DNA of 64,000 nt from Zantedeschia hybrid cultivar (lineage: Eukaryota > Streptophyta > Magnoliopsida > Alismatales > Araceae). Made by a program: the position numbers and the translations under genes. Positions 1-10,189 of the stretch are shown one piece after another (the stretch's first letter is position 1; the number at the start of each line of letters is the position of its first letter). The stretch spans positions 65,215,956 through 65,279,955 of the forward strand of contig JARZZO010000001.1 of NCBI GenBank assembly GCA_030544215.1, read 5' to 3'. The notes beneath the pieces are model-generated. The model searched no databases and had not been told where the DNA came from. It worked only from the letters and a program-made list of their open reading frames with translations.

Positions 1-158
1 TTAAGGGTTTAAGGGTTTAGGGTTTAGGGTTTTAGGGGTTTAGGGTTTTAGGTTTAGGGTTTTAGGTTTAAGGGTTTAGGGTTTAGGGTTTTAGGGTTTT
101 AGGGGTTTAGGGTTTTAGGGTTTTGGGTTTAGGGTTTAGAGTTTAGGGTTTAGGGTAT
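1..158 (+). repeat. Degenerate telomere-type (TTTAGGG)n tract
   Basis: About 20 head-to-tail variants of TTTAGGG (TTTTAGGG, TTTAGGGG, TTAAGGG) fill the first 158 bases. This is the common plant telomere unit. A left chromosome end read on the + strand should show the C-rich strand (CCCTAAA), but here the G-rich strand reads rightward, into the window. The tract is therefore interstitial, or the left end of this segment is inverted relative to a chromosome end. Units are too degenerate for an active terminus. Confidence 0.85.
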
Positions 159-204
159 TTTATGGATGTACATGAATTGCATTCATTCTTATTGTACATC
201 AATT

Positions 205-292
205 GAATAATATGTATGTAATTTTTTCTGATTTTTTTTTATTTTTTCTGATTTTTCTTGATTTTTTTTTATTTTTTCTGGGTTTTTTTTTC
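205..292 (+). repeat. T-rich low-complexity tract
   Basis: Irregular repeats of a unit close to ATTTTTTCTGATT lie between the telomere-type tract and the truncated gypsy LTR. It codes for nothing credible; the Phe/Leu-rich reading frame across it is a composition artefact. Confidence 0.7.
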
Positions 293-486
293 CGGCCGAG
301 TCGGACCGGCCAAACTAAGTCTGGATCGGCCGACTCGGCCGATCCAGATCGGATCGGGTCGGGATCGCCGGGTCCCGACCTGACCCGGAATACCTTGGCC
401 CCCCATGTACTCCTATGGGTCGCGGGCCCTTGGGCCTTTTACTAGTTCGGCTTGATTGGGCCAGATCCCAATCACCCTTCATCATT
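293..486 (-). repeat. Truncated 3' LTR of the gypsy element
   Basis: The stretch 398-486 aligns with the end of the right-hand LTR at 10105-10189: both share CCCTTGGGCC, then ACTAGTT, GATTGGGCCAGATCCCAATC and CATCA. The LTR start is fixed at 486 by the adjacent polypurine tract. Leftward, similarity fades after about 100-130 bases and the segment 293-380 turns into CGG/GATCGG-rich sequence, so most of a roughly 770-bp LTR is missing. Confidence 0.75.
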
Positions 487-503
487 GGCCCCCTCACTCA
501 TCA
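487..503 (-). other. Polypurine tract of the gypsy element
   Basis: On the minus strand a purine-rich run (GAGTGAGGGGGCCAA) sits immediately before the TGATGAAGGG start of the 3' LTR, the expected place for the plus-strand primer of an LTR element in this orientation. Confidence 0.6.
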
Positions 504-1129
504 ATTTGAAATTCGAATGTTTGAGTGACATTGAGCGGGAAGCCCAAAGAGAGTTGATAAGACCAGTAGGCGCGAAAAACGGGGCGTTGGTTGTACTTCA
601 AAAAGATGCCTATTTTAGGAAAGAAATGGCGTCCCTCTGTCTTTCACGATTTTCGAGTGATCCCGAACGTGTCGGTTGTCTATATGGCGTCATCTCGCGA
701 GTGACAAGACACTTTAAGCCGTTATAATGGGGTATGTCTCTTCAACTTCGGATGATGCACCTGATCAATCGTCATAATGGACCGTTTTGGTGCCTCTTGG
801 TATTCCAGGCGGGAAGAGGAGGCGAAGAGCTTGGTTGGCTTCCCCCTATCAAAACAGAGTTCGGGGGAAGTCAAACTCACTCCTGTGCTTACCTGATCAT
901 CCTTGTCGCTCGCCGGAGTTGGGGAACAGGAGATCCTCCGTCACCTGGACATCTCCTACACTTCCTCCGATAAGTCCACCCTGGCTTCCAAGTCCGTAGG
1001 TTCTCCATAGTCCTTTAGAACTTCTTCTCTGCCTCCTTCTTCCTCTGGGTCCACCTCCTAGTCCCCAAAGTCTTCTTCTTCCTTGCTTAGCGAGTCTTCT
1101 TCTTCTTGGTTCAAGAGTTCTCCTGAGAC

Positions 1130-3235
1130 CTCCGTCATGGCCTTCGACAAGATTACCAGCTCCTCCGATCAGTTTGAGAGCAGGGCTCTTGCCCTAGCCT
1201 ACCATAGTTGTAGTGAAGTTAAGCAGGCGGAGCTAGAGAGATAAATGGAGGAGTACCGGGTGCCCATGGGTACTGTCTGATTGAAGCCGGTCTGGATGAC
1301 CGACTCTCCTTTAAGGCCCCAACTCTTTTGTTGCTAAAAGGAGATATTCCTCACGGGTTTCTGTCTCCATGTTCCTCGCTTCGTTTGCAATCTCCTTCAA
1401 CAGTACCGACTGGATCCTACCCAACTCAACCCCAATGCCTGATTCTACGTCTACACTGTCTTCCTTGTCTACCATGAGCGGAGGGTAAATCCCTCGGCTC
1501 TCCTCTTTCAGTGCATGTTCCAACGCCTCCCTCACACCTAAATCAACGACGGGTACTTCTTCGTGAAGGTCCGCCCCCGCAACCTATTCCGCCGACTGAG
1601 TAATACTGCCTCGAGTCACAAATCGTGGAAGAATCACTTCTTTTTCGTGATCCGAGATCCCACGGTAATTCCCCCTTGGACTTCCACACTGTCTTCAACT
1701 TTACTCCCATTCGGGAGGATCTGTTGCCTTACCAGATTCCTCCGGATATGGAGCCGAGGAAGGCGATCCTTAAGGCCCAGCTCATAATCGACGCTGACCT
1801 CGAAGTTACCGAAAGGGCCTTGTTAGCAACTGGCCTTGCCCCACAGGAGTCTCGAGGTAAGTGTCTTTCTCGGTCTCTTTGTCATATTTTTGCTCTCAGT
1901 CATGTACTAATCATGATTTTCACCTTTCAACCAAGACATTCGTTTGAGCCGCCTTTGTTGCGCGGGAAGAGGCTCCGAGTGAGGGCGAAGATGGTGAGGC
2001 AGCCTCGACAGCTCTGCCTCCTGCGAAGATACAAGGGCTCGACATCGGCCCTTCTCTCGGATACTTCGACGTTCCTAAGGACATCACATTAGCAGACGTA
2101 ATGGCGGGCGGTAACGACATGACCGCGAGGCTCAATGATGCGGCGACGAAAGAGGGCACATTCAAAGGCGTCGGGCGGACACGGGGAAGGCCCCTGTGGC
2201 TAGCGACCAAGGGGAGGCCACATTCAAAGCCCCTCGGCCAGTGGTGGGCGTGCTTATCCAAAACGCCCCAACCGAACCGAGGCAACCGGCGGCCTCTTCA
2301 CCGACCCAAGAGCTGGCCCCAAAGTGGTGAAGCTGTCGAGGGGGTGATGCCCGACGAAAAAGGCGCCGAGCGGACACGGGGAAGGCCCCCGTGGCTAGCG
2401 GCCAAGGGGAGGCCACATTCAAAGCCCCTCGGCTAGTGGTGGGCATGCTTATCCGAAGCGCCCGACCGAATCAAGGCAACCGGCGGCCTCTTCACCGACC
2501 CGAGAGCTGGTCTCGTGGCACCCACCCGTGTGGAGGGTGTACACTGACAGCAGCTTCGTAGATGGGGATGTAGTGTACGACTTAGCCTTGGCCACGTGCA
2601 TCCCTATGAAACGGACCCGAGAAGAGCGGAGGCCTGATTCAAAACTCTCCATCCGAATCCTGTAGTCATATTGAGGACGCTTGTCCAGACCTACTGCCTA
2701 GTTGAGAGGTTCGATGAACTTCAGACAGATAGGCAAAGGCTCGAAGCTAAACAGAAAGAACTACAGCGAGTCTTGGACGAGTCTCAGGCGGACACACAGC
2801 AAGCGGTGAAGGTGAAGGAGGAGTTGGGGGCCAGCCTCAAGGCGGCTTTGACCCAAGTTGTCGAGTCGGAGGAGCGGAAGAAGAGGGTCGGGGAGGAATT
2901 GGACCTAGCCAACACTCGCGCTCAATCACTAGAAGTCCTCGACCGAGTGCTTTGACAAGAAGGTTGAGTTTAGCTTGGAGCAGTACACGCTCGGCGACAA
3001 CAATGGTACTGTGAAAGGCTTCTCCATCGGCTTTCGGGCGGCAGTTACTCGGGCACAAGCGCTCTTTCCGAACGTCGAGGGCTTAAGGCTGCTTGAGCAA
3101 GGTGACCTGGCTTACCACTTCAACGAGGACGTGTCGGGGGCTCGAAGCTCTTGACCTTATCACCTCCCTAGATGGCCCCCAGGAGCTCGTCGCCGAGGAC
3201 ATCGTCGCTGCTGTCGAGGGCACCGTCGACCCTTA
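1130..3235 (+). pseudogene. Antisense ORF of Tat-type element (gypsy-type transposon family, PF04195-like), decayed
   Basis: This is a broken + strand coding region lying antisense to pol. From about 1250 it keeps, across several frames, the pattern YRVPMG..., LIEAGLDD, TGF, LLQQYRLDPTQLNPNA, YTVFLV, SALLFQC, NDGYFFVKVRPR and SHKSWKNHFFFV, which I recognise as the plant 'putative gypsy type transposon' family. FNFTPIREDLLPYQ follows near 1690, and a long heptad-rich helix (about 2671-2955, ELQRVLDESQADTQQAVKV) resembles the coiled coil of that family. A GTAAGTG donor near 1857 suggests an intron. Such ORFs are known between pol and the 3' LTR in Tat elements; their function is unknown. Numerous stops and frameshifts make it non-functional. 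Confidence 0.75.
2164..2516 (+). repeat. Two-copy tandem duplication, about 195-bp period, in the antisense ORF
   Basis: The unit beginning AAAGGCG at 2164 and running to AGAGCTGG at 2316 recurs from 2359 to 2510 with modest divergence (shared GGGGAGGCCACATTCAAAGC and GGCAACCGGCGGCCTCTTCA). It codes for an Arg/Pro-rich stretch between the conserved domain and the coiled coil. Confidence 0.85.
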
Positions 3236-3239
3236 GCCG

Positions 3240-3600
3240 TTATCCTTCTCCGAATCCCGACTGGATGGATGTTAATCGACAAGGTATTCGGGGTATCTTG
3301 TCAAAATAGTCAACCATTCACTTTTCACTTATTTCATACCGGCTTGTCCCATTTTGTATCTTGGGTCCTGTTAGGGAACAAAACAACCAGTCTGCCATAG
3401 GTTATGTAATTCTTTTTTCTTTCTTTTGTAAGCCCCTTGGGCATTATCTTACAATGTAGTCCTCTGGGCACTCCTTTGAATGAAATAGAGTTTTGTTTTC
3501 TCTCAATGTTATTACATGTCGATGGCTCGGTATCTATAACCGAACAATTTGTTTGTTTCCCTTGAACAAAGAATGAATACAATTGGCTTTTTCCAAGTGT
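3240..3600. other. Non-coding spacer inside the gypsy element
   Basis: AT-richer spacer between the end of the antisense ORF and the 45-50 bp repeats. I see no domain on either strand; the 90-codon minus-strand frame here (3334-3606) has no family resemblance. Confidence 0.5.
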
Positions 3601-3603
3601 GAA

Positions 3604-3800
3604 CACTCGCTTACGAGATTGGCTTTAAAGCCCTTCCGAGTGTAAGCACTCGGGGAAAAGATAGGCTTAGGAGACTTAAGAGTCCTTCCCGAGTGTGAGC
3701 ATTCGGGAAAAAATAGGTTTAAGAGCTCTTCCCGAGTGTGAGCACGAGAAAAAGATAGGCTTAAGAGCCCTTCCTGAGTGTGAGCACTCGAAGAAAAGAT
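3604..3800 (-). repeat. 45-50 bp tandem repeats with internal hairpin
   Basis: At least four imperfect units share CTTCCCGAGTGTGAGCA(C/T)TCGGG followed by AAAAGATAGGCTTAAGAG (starts near 3632, 3682, 3728 and 3770, with a weaker unit near 3604). Each holds the inverted pair CGAGTG...CACTCG. They lie just downstream of pol in element orientation, where Tat-group elements are known to carry variable tandem arrays. Confidence 0.85.
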
Positions 3801-3862
3801 TTAACACCGACATATCGAGAGATGAAAGGCTATCGTTCATTTCTTCACCTTAGCACAAAGTG

Positions 3863-4024
3863 CAAAAAGATCCATACATTAATAGGTTCTTAGGTTATCG
3901 GAATTCCAGATGTGTGGTGCCTTCTTGTTATCGAGTGAAGAGGCAAAAAGATCCTAACATTAATAGGTTCTTAGGTTATCGGAATTCCAGATGTGTGGTG
4001 CCTTCTTGTTATCGAGTGAAGAGA
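3863..4024 (-). repeat. 81-bp tandem duplication of the pol 3' end
   Basis: Two nearly identical 81-bp units (3863-3943 and 3944-4024) differ at only a base or two. Read on the minus strand each encodes the conserved pol terminus, LDNKKAPHIWNSDNLRTY, followed by a stop. The duplication therefore copied the last codons of pol and is younger than most of the decay around it. Confidence 0.9.
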
Positions 4025-4029
4025 GTCAG

Positions 4030-5100
4030 TACGAGCCTTTCCCGAAAGCTTCTAATATCCGATAAAGACCTTCCCAGTTGGGGGCCAGCTTTCCTGCAGT
4101 AAGTTGTAGCACTGAGGCTTTAGTTTTTCTCAGGACTAGGTCTCCCGGGAAGAACTATCTTTTTCTTACTTTGAGGTTGTAATACTTGGTCATCCTTTAC
4201 TGGTACTCTATCATTCTTAGCCTAGCATTCTCTCGGACTTTTGGGAGCATGTCGAGGTTTTCTCTCAGTTGTTGGTGGCTTTTTCCTTCTGTGGCTTGAA
4301 CCCGTAGCGAGAGGCTCCCTGTTTCCAAGGGGATCAAGGCTTCTACTCCATACACTAAGTGAAAGAGAGTTTCTCATGTTGCTGCTCAGGCAGTCATTCT
4401 ATGTGACTATAGAACGCTAGGTAGCTCTTCTACCCCTCTAATCAAGTCTTAACTCTATAGAGTAAGGTTCGATTAACATTTTTTATTAAATCGTTCGCCT
4501 GAGGATGAGTTATTGATGTATAATAATTCTTGATCTTCAGTTGTTCGCACCACTTTCAGAAATACGTGCTAACAAACTGCCTTCCATTATCCGAGACTAT
4601 AGCTCTCGAGATACCAAAATCTGCAAATGATAAACTTCCACACAAAGCTCTAGACTGCTCTGTCGGTTATCTTGGTCAATGGTTCTGCCTTGATCTTTTT
4701 GGAGAAGTAATCGATTGCCACGATGACAAACTTCTTTTATCCCGATGCTTCGGACAAAGGGCTTAGGATGTTGATTTTCCACCTTGTAAAAGGATATGGC
4801 TCGCAAAAGCTTGTCATAGGGACAACCGATTAGTGAGGAGTTGTCGCGAAGCGTTGGCATTTGTCACACTTCTTCGCGTATTCCAACGCATCTTTCTGGA
4901 GGGTGGGCCACTAATAGTCTTGTCAGAGCAAGATGCGGGCCAAGGAACAGCCCCTCAGGTGGCTTCCATACATACCTTCGTGAACTTCCTCTATAGTCCT
5001 AAGTGTCTCCATCGGGTGGAGGCACTTGAGTAGGGGTTAGGAGAAAGACCTTCAGTATAGGGTATTACCTATTATTGGTGAATCATCGGATCTTTTCTTT
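4030..5100 (-). pseudogene. Integrase domain of gypsy pol, decayed
   Basis: Minus-strand fragments in shifting frames. The H2C2 zinc-binding region is seen as EEVHEGMYGSH with CDKCQRF (about 5000-4850), the catalytic-core strand as KKFVIVAIDYFSKKIKAEPL (about 4730-4665), then VYGVEALIPLETGSLSLRV (about 4350-4290) and the C-terminal GKLAPNWEG (about 4090). Integrase would insert the element's cDNA into chromosomes. The region holds several stops and at least two frameshifts, so no active protein is made. It lies after RT and RNase H, the gypsy order. Confidence 0.85.
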
Positions 5101-5117
5101 ATGCTTCTTGACTCCAG

Positions 5118-5763
5118 TCAGTTGTCTGACAGTTTGTCGTGAGTCAAGAACTCTGTTATTGGCTCTATCCATGACACGGTCCACCCATTAGCTTGTACGA
5201 CCTCTTTTTGGATGCTCAGTCGTTCAAATTCTTCGATAAGCAATGACTGAGAGAGCACTAACATGATAGATGATGTTAGTCTGGACAACAAATCAGCCTT
5301 GCCATTCTCCTCTTTTGGTATTCGGACTACTTCGAAGTATTCCAGCCCTTCATCTAGCTTCAAACCTCCTGTAGTTACTGGCTCATGCCTGGATCTCAAG
5401 CCTCGAAATCTCTGCAAATCTGGCCGGCCACTAGTTGAGAGTCAGTAAAGATTTTGATTCTGATGTCCCCTTACTTTTGGCTATACGTACGCCCGATAGG
5501 AGGGCCTTATATTCAGCGACGTTGTTGGATGTCGGGAACTTGAAGCATAGGGTATAGTGTAGCTCGATTCCCTCGGAGGACATCAATACTAGCCCCACGC
5601 CACATGTTGCACAAGAGGATCCATCGACATAAAGTTCCCAAATCGCACCAAGACTCCCATTGCCTATCTCTTGCCCTGGGATGGTGCACTCGGCTACGAA
5701 GTCAACGAGAGCCTGTGCTTTTATGGCGGTTCTCGGCTTGTAGGTGATGTTGAATTCACCCAA
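5118..5763 (-). pseudogene. Second (archaeal-type) RNase H domain and linker of Tat pol
   Basis: Minus-strand frame 5763-5431 reads VDFVAECTIPG, WELYVDGSSCATCGVGLVL and NNVAEYKALLSGVRIAKSKG: the YVDGSS and AEYKALL motifs of the extra RNase H that Tat elements gained besides the usual gypsy one. Frame 5417-5118 continues with YFEVVRIPKEENGKADLLS, the usual transition towards integrase. Aspartate of VDG and glutamate of AEY are kept, but the frame breaks after about 110 codons. Confidence 0.82.
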
Positions 5764-5772
5764 CTCAACCGC

Positions 5773-6153
5773 CTACTTGACCGAGCGTCCCGACGCTTCA
5801 GGATTTTGCAAGATCCTTTCCAAGGGTTGGCTTGTAAAGATAACGACTGGGTGAGCCTGGAAGTAGGGGCACAGCTGCCTAGTAGAGTGTATCAAAGCCA
5901 GGGCGAACTTCTCGACAATGGGATATTGCAATTCGGGACCTTGCAGGACCTTACTGGTGTAGTAGACCAGCCTATGTACGTCATCCCTCACTAGCACAGA
6001 GCTCAGCGAGTAGGGAGTAACCGATATGTACAAAAATAGGTGTTCCCGAGCAACTGGTTTGGATAGGATTGGTGGTAAGGCCATGTAGCGTTTCAACTCT
6101 TGGAATGCATCCTCACACTCCTGTGTCCACTTGATCTTTTCTTTATTTTCCAA
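5773..6153 (-). pseudogene. First RNase H (RT-RNase H) domain of gypsy pol
   Basis: One open frame of 126 codons on the minus strand: KWTQECEDAFQELKRYM, then LFLYISVTPYSLSSVLVRD, YYTSKVLQGPELQYPIVEK and LALIHSTRQLCPYFQAHPV. This matches the RNase H region fused to RT in Ty3/gypsy polyproteins. The acidic position usually found in LYL.V.......VLV.E is D or S here. It leads directly into the second RNase H (GEFNITYKPRTAIKAQALVD), which confirms their tandem order. Confidence 0.88.
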
Positions 6154-6159
6154 CTACTT

Positions 6160-6940
6160 ATGGATGCCCCACAGAACTTTGAAGAAGGGTAGGCATGTTT
6201 ATGTTGCTCTCAATAGGAACCGGCTGAGAGCTACTATTCTTCCGGTCAGGCATTGGATGTCCCAGATCTTGTTATGATATTGCATGTCTTGAATGGCATG
6301 GAGCTTCTCTGGATTGACCTCAATCTCTCTGTGGGTTACTAGGATCCTAAAAACTTTCCCAACTTAACAGCAAACGCATATTTGGAGGGGTTTAGTTACA
6401 CGTTATACCTCCTTAGCGTGTCGAGGGTTTCTACCAAGTCAGAGAGGTAATCAGTGGCCTTTGGACTTTTCACGAGCATGTCGTCAATGTAGACTTCTAT
6501 GTTCCTCCCGAGTTGAGAGTCCAACATAAAATTTACCAAGCGTTGATACGTTGCTCCAACATTCTTGAGGCCAAAAGACATCATAGTATAGCAATAGATG
6601 TCTAGGTCGGTGATGAATGTCGTCTTTTCCTCGTCAAATGGGTTCATCCTGATTTGATGGTACCATGAATACGCATATAAGAAACTCAACATCTTATTGT
6701 CCGACGTTGAGTCGATTAGTTGATCGATATTCGACAGTGGATAGCAATCCTTCGAAGTAGTCTTGTTTAGGTCGGTAAAGTCTATGCACACGTGCCACTT
6801 CCCGGTAGCCTTTCGGACAAGGACCACATTGGCAAGCCACTTGGGGTACTGGACATATCTGAATAGACTAGTTTTCAGCCCCTTGGTGATTTGTTCCCAT
6901 ATTGCTTCCTACTGCTCGAATGCGCATCTCCTCCTCCGCT
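6160..6940 (-). pseudogene. Reverse transcriptase domain of gypsy pol
   Basis: Open frame 6827-6396 on the minus strand carries ATGKWHVCIDFTDLNK, YPLSNIDQLIDSTS, FLYAYSWYHQIRM, TFITDLDIYCYTMMSFGLKN and the catalytic VYIDDMLVKS. Upstream, in another frame (about 6930-6830), lies KGLKTSLFRYVQYPKWLANV. The YIDD box is intact, but the frame is interrupted before 6396, so this is not a working enzyme. Confidence 0.92.
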
Positions 6941-7701
6941 ATTGGACCGGCTTTCTATCAGGAAGCAAGTTGAGATGGTGCGCCGCCAACTCAGTAGGGA
7001 TGTCCAGGAGATCCTCCTCAGACCAAGCAAAGACGTCTTGGTACCAGGATAGGAAGGATCGATACTCCTCTACTTGCGAATCCGAGAGAGTTAAGCCGAC
7101 ACGGACTATTCGGTCTGGATCTTCGCCTAGCTGGATTTTCATGAGATCTTCCGCAAGAGAGGCAGCCTTTGGCTCCTTCCCGGGCTCTTGAGGGAGCTCT
7201 GCTACTCGTTTGTTGTCCCTTAAAGGCGATAAGATAGCAACGACGGGCTTCCTCTTGATTCCCTCTAGTCTCCCGACATTAAAGGAAGTCGAAAATTTTA
7301 GCTTTTGATGGTATAAGGAGGGGACCCCCGACACTTCTCCGATGATCCCTTTTCTGATAATAACGTTGTAAGTGCTCATCTATCGGATGATGACGAAGTC
7401 GGTGATGAAGGTGACCTTTCGGGGGGTGGTCCTGAGAGTTACGGCCAGCGCCACCTCTCCGACCGAGGGTACCGCGTTGCCTGAGAAGCCAAATAGTAGT
7501 GTGTGCATCTGTCGTATAAGGGACATCAGCACCCATTCGGAGAAAACAGTTGTAACTGATAATGTTGGGGCCGCTGCCTCCGTCCATTAAGATACGGTGA
7601 ACTTTACATTTGTTGACTATTGCGGTCACAACGAAACCATCATCGTGAGGAACGGTCACTCCTTTCAAGTTCTCGTCCGAGAAAATGATGGGATCCTTCA
7701 T
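6939..7701 (-). pseudogene. Protease and pre-RT linker of gypsy pol
   Basis: Frame 7701-7279 shows VHRILMDGGSGPNIISYNCF, an aspartic-protease active-site region of the DGGS type typical of plant Tat elements (others have DTG/DSG). An overlapping frame 7379-6939 continues with STYNVIIRKG, then VEEYRSFLSWYQDVFAWSEE and HHLNLLPDRKPVQ, the segment that joins protease to RT. A frameshift separates the two parts. Confidence 0.82.
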
Positions 7702-7849
7702 TCAGTCCCTTACAATGCTTTTCTCAGGTTCGGGGCGCTTGGAATCAAGAATTACAAGGTTCACCTGGTAGGCATACCGCTTCTTCCCTTGGCCGATGTC
7801 TCCTCATAATGCTAGGCCACCTGAAATCATATGGATCTCCATTCCGTTC

Positions 7850-9316
7850 AAGCGGTTCTCAATCCGATGGGCTTCGCGTACCTGGCTGGGTTCGCCACGT
7901 ACGTCGGATCAGAGATTCTATCTCATCCCGCAATTGTCGGCACTCCTCTATAGTATGGCCGTGATCTTTATGGAAGTGGCAGTACTTTTTCATGTTTCGG
8001 TGCTTGGGATCGATCCTCATCTTCTAGGGCCAGTTGACGTACACCTTATTTTCGATATCCTGTAGGACTTCAAACACGGAAGTAGTCAATGACATGTAAG
8101 GTCCAGATGTTGCGGGACCTTTGGACTCTCCCTTAAAGCGTCGGAACTTCTTTTTCTCGGGAAGAGGCCTTTCGTCCGAGCACTTACGGTCGCCCTCCTC
8201 TCTCAGAAAGTGGTAAGCAGTCACCGCTTCCTCGCAGTCAGCATGCTGGTGTGCAAAGTTGATGAGGATGTTCAGGTCTTGGAGGCTTGAAGGATGATAG
8301 CCCTTCGGAGGGCATCGTCTCAGGTACCCTGGGGAGGGCTGTCACGGCTGAAGACACCTTGAGTTTTGAAACTCTAAGGGCCTCATTGTAGAAGCGCGAG
8401 ATGTAATCCCTGAGGGATTCTCCTTACTTCTGCTTGATGGCCACCAGGCTAGCCGATAACTTCTTCCAGTAGGCGCCTGCGAAGTGGTCTCGGAACAACT
8501 TCCCGAGTTGTCCGAAAGAGTGTATGGATCCCAAAGCCAAGGAGGAAAATCACGCCTAAGTGGTGGCGAAAGCGCGACAGTGGATGGCATCTAAGACCCT
8601 ATGCAGTCTCATGTAAGACCAGAAATTATTGAAGTGGGTCTCCGGATCCCCTGCATGCCGTAGGTGTTGAGGTTGTTGACGAATAACTTCCTGGGGACCG
8701 GGACATCCAGGATCTCGATGGAGAAGAGGGAGAGATCCCCTTCTTCGTCATAGAGGGATGGCGAGCGCCTCCTTCGAAGGAGGTCCTCTAGACGCCACTC
8801 TCGGCGCTCTAACAGGTGCTCTCGTTCACCGAGTCTTCTCTCTAACTCGTCGATGCACGGTTGGACTCTCCTGTGGAGAGTGAGATCTCAATGTCCGGGA
8901 GCGACGGTTCGAGCTCTTACAACTACTTTTTCTCTTGGAGGAGTGATTTAAGGCAGCGACTCCCGAGGCGATAGGCTTTAGGTTGTTGCGGCGGATATTC
9001 CCATCGAAGATGAGGAAATGGTTGTCGGCGCTCAATACACCCTACCACCGGTTGACTGTTGGCGGTTGTCAGACCTTCCTTTGAGGGCCTTCCTGGGGTG
9101 CAGCACCTAGGTTGGGTTATGCACCTGTTAGAGGTGCAGAAAGGCACTCCTGCATCAAGGTGAGTAGAGCCTCAAGTTGTTGGGTGACTATTCCTATGGG
9201 ATCGCCGTCATTCTGCGAGGACCCAGAAGATGCATTCTAGGAACGATTAACACTGGTATTGACTTGACTTGCGAAGTTGCTCCAGCGCGGCGATTGTTCT
9301 TGTTGCCTCTTGCCAT
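7850..9316 (-). pseudogene. gag region of the gypsy element, decayed
   Basis: A candidate start lies at 9316 (MARGNKNNRRAGATSQVKS), about 20 bases after a minus-strand motif near 9352-9330 (ATTGGCACTGCTTATGGGA) resembling the TGGCGCCGTCTGTGGGAA block seen upstream of gag in many plant gypsy elements. That frame stops after 40 codons. Further on, in mixed frames, are the capsid-like HRVLDAIHCRAFATT, KLFRDHFAGAYWKKLSASLV and GESLRDYISRFYNEALRV (about 8620-8380), and the terminal YCHFHKDHGHTIEECRQLRD (about 7990-7930). Gag would package element RNA; here in-frame stops show decay. Confidence 0.85.
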
Positions 9317-9421
9317 GGCTCTTCGTGCGCCTCCCATAAGCAGTGCCAATCGTATAGCAGTCAGAAACTAGTCATGCAACGTGGATCGTCCGATCAAATC
9401 TTTTGGCTACTCGATAGAATT

Positions 9422-10189
9422 TGTAAGACCAAAAACGCCCAAGGTAGAGTCTGCAAAAGGAAGAAGAGGCGTTAAAGGGCCCTACGTTCTCTTGAGGAGT
9501 AAGACATTGATGCCTAAGTCAGGTTCTAAAAAAGATAGAGGATTCTCTAGTGTTCAGTGTAGTATTCGATGTATCCCTTTCAGGAGAGGGCCAAGGATAT
9601 ATATAATCCCTGCCTCGTGCAGCATCATGGGGGTCGTTGCCTTTAGGGAGCTAATTGGCCCACGATCCACGCCCCTTGATCGAGGGGATCATGGAATACT
9701 GGGCTGAAAAGAGGAATCTCCTCTCGTGACCAAGGGAACAGATCATGGAGACCTGCCTTAAGTCAGTTGTTACGTTGTTAGACCACAAGACCCGCCTGAT
9801 GGCCAGGTGGAGTTATGGATCGACCCTAGGGGCCTCCGATCTCTCGAACAGTCAGGAGGTAGTGGCCTTTGAGTCAAGATGCTTGGCCTCCCCTTGTTAA
9901 AGCGGGCATTGGGTTGCCGATAGAGTAGGCTCCTCTCGGCACTCAGTAGCTTCAATCGAGACATCGATGATCTTAAGGATCACCGCCTGAGTTGTCGGTC
10001 TTCTTGGCTTGGCCTTCTTAGGACTTAGGGCCTATGCATTCCAGGTCCCAGCCTTCAGCTTGCTAGTCGGGGTACCGGGAGAGCTTACGTAGCTCCCCCG
10101 CATGTGCTCCTGTAGGCCACGATCCCTTGGGCCTTCGACTAGTTGGGCTGGATTGGGCCAGATCCCAATCACCCCTCATCAGGGACTAA
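9422..10189 (-). repeat. 5' LTR of the gypsy element
   Basis: The right end is firm: the minus strand starts TGATGAGGGGTGATTGGG at 10189, matching the 3' LTR at 486. The left end is inferred from the first TG...CA-compatible position (TGTAAG at 9422 on the + strand) upstream of the gag leader. A TATA-like run on the minus strand (9606-9597) fits the LTR promoter. Expected length about 770 bp; only the first 100 or so bases can be compared with the other LTR. Confidence 0.65.

Larger units (their letters stand above)
293..10189 (-). mobile_element. Decayed Ty3/gypsy LTR retrotransposon, Tat/Retand-like
   Basis: The element is read on the minus strand: 5' LTR at right (about 9422-10189), gag, protease, RT, RNase H, a second RNase H and integrase down to about 4040, then tandem repeats, an antisense ORF on the + strand, a polypurine tract (487-503) and a truncated 3' LTR (486 and below). 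Both LTR copies begin on the minus strand with TGATGA(A/G)GGGTGATTGGG. Gypsy domain order (RT before integrase), a second RNase H domain and an antisense ORF downstream of pol are the known hallmarks of the Tat group. Many stops and frameshifts in every domain show it is old and cannot move by itself. No target duplication can be scored because the left LTR end is lost. Confidence 0.88.

Noticed and set aside
1..158. A true left chromosome end
   Set aside because: The orientation is wrong (G-rich strand reads into the window) and units are degenerate.
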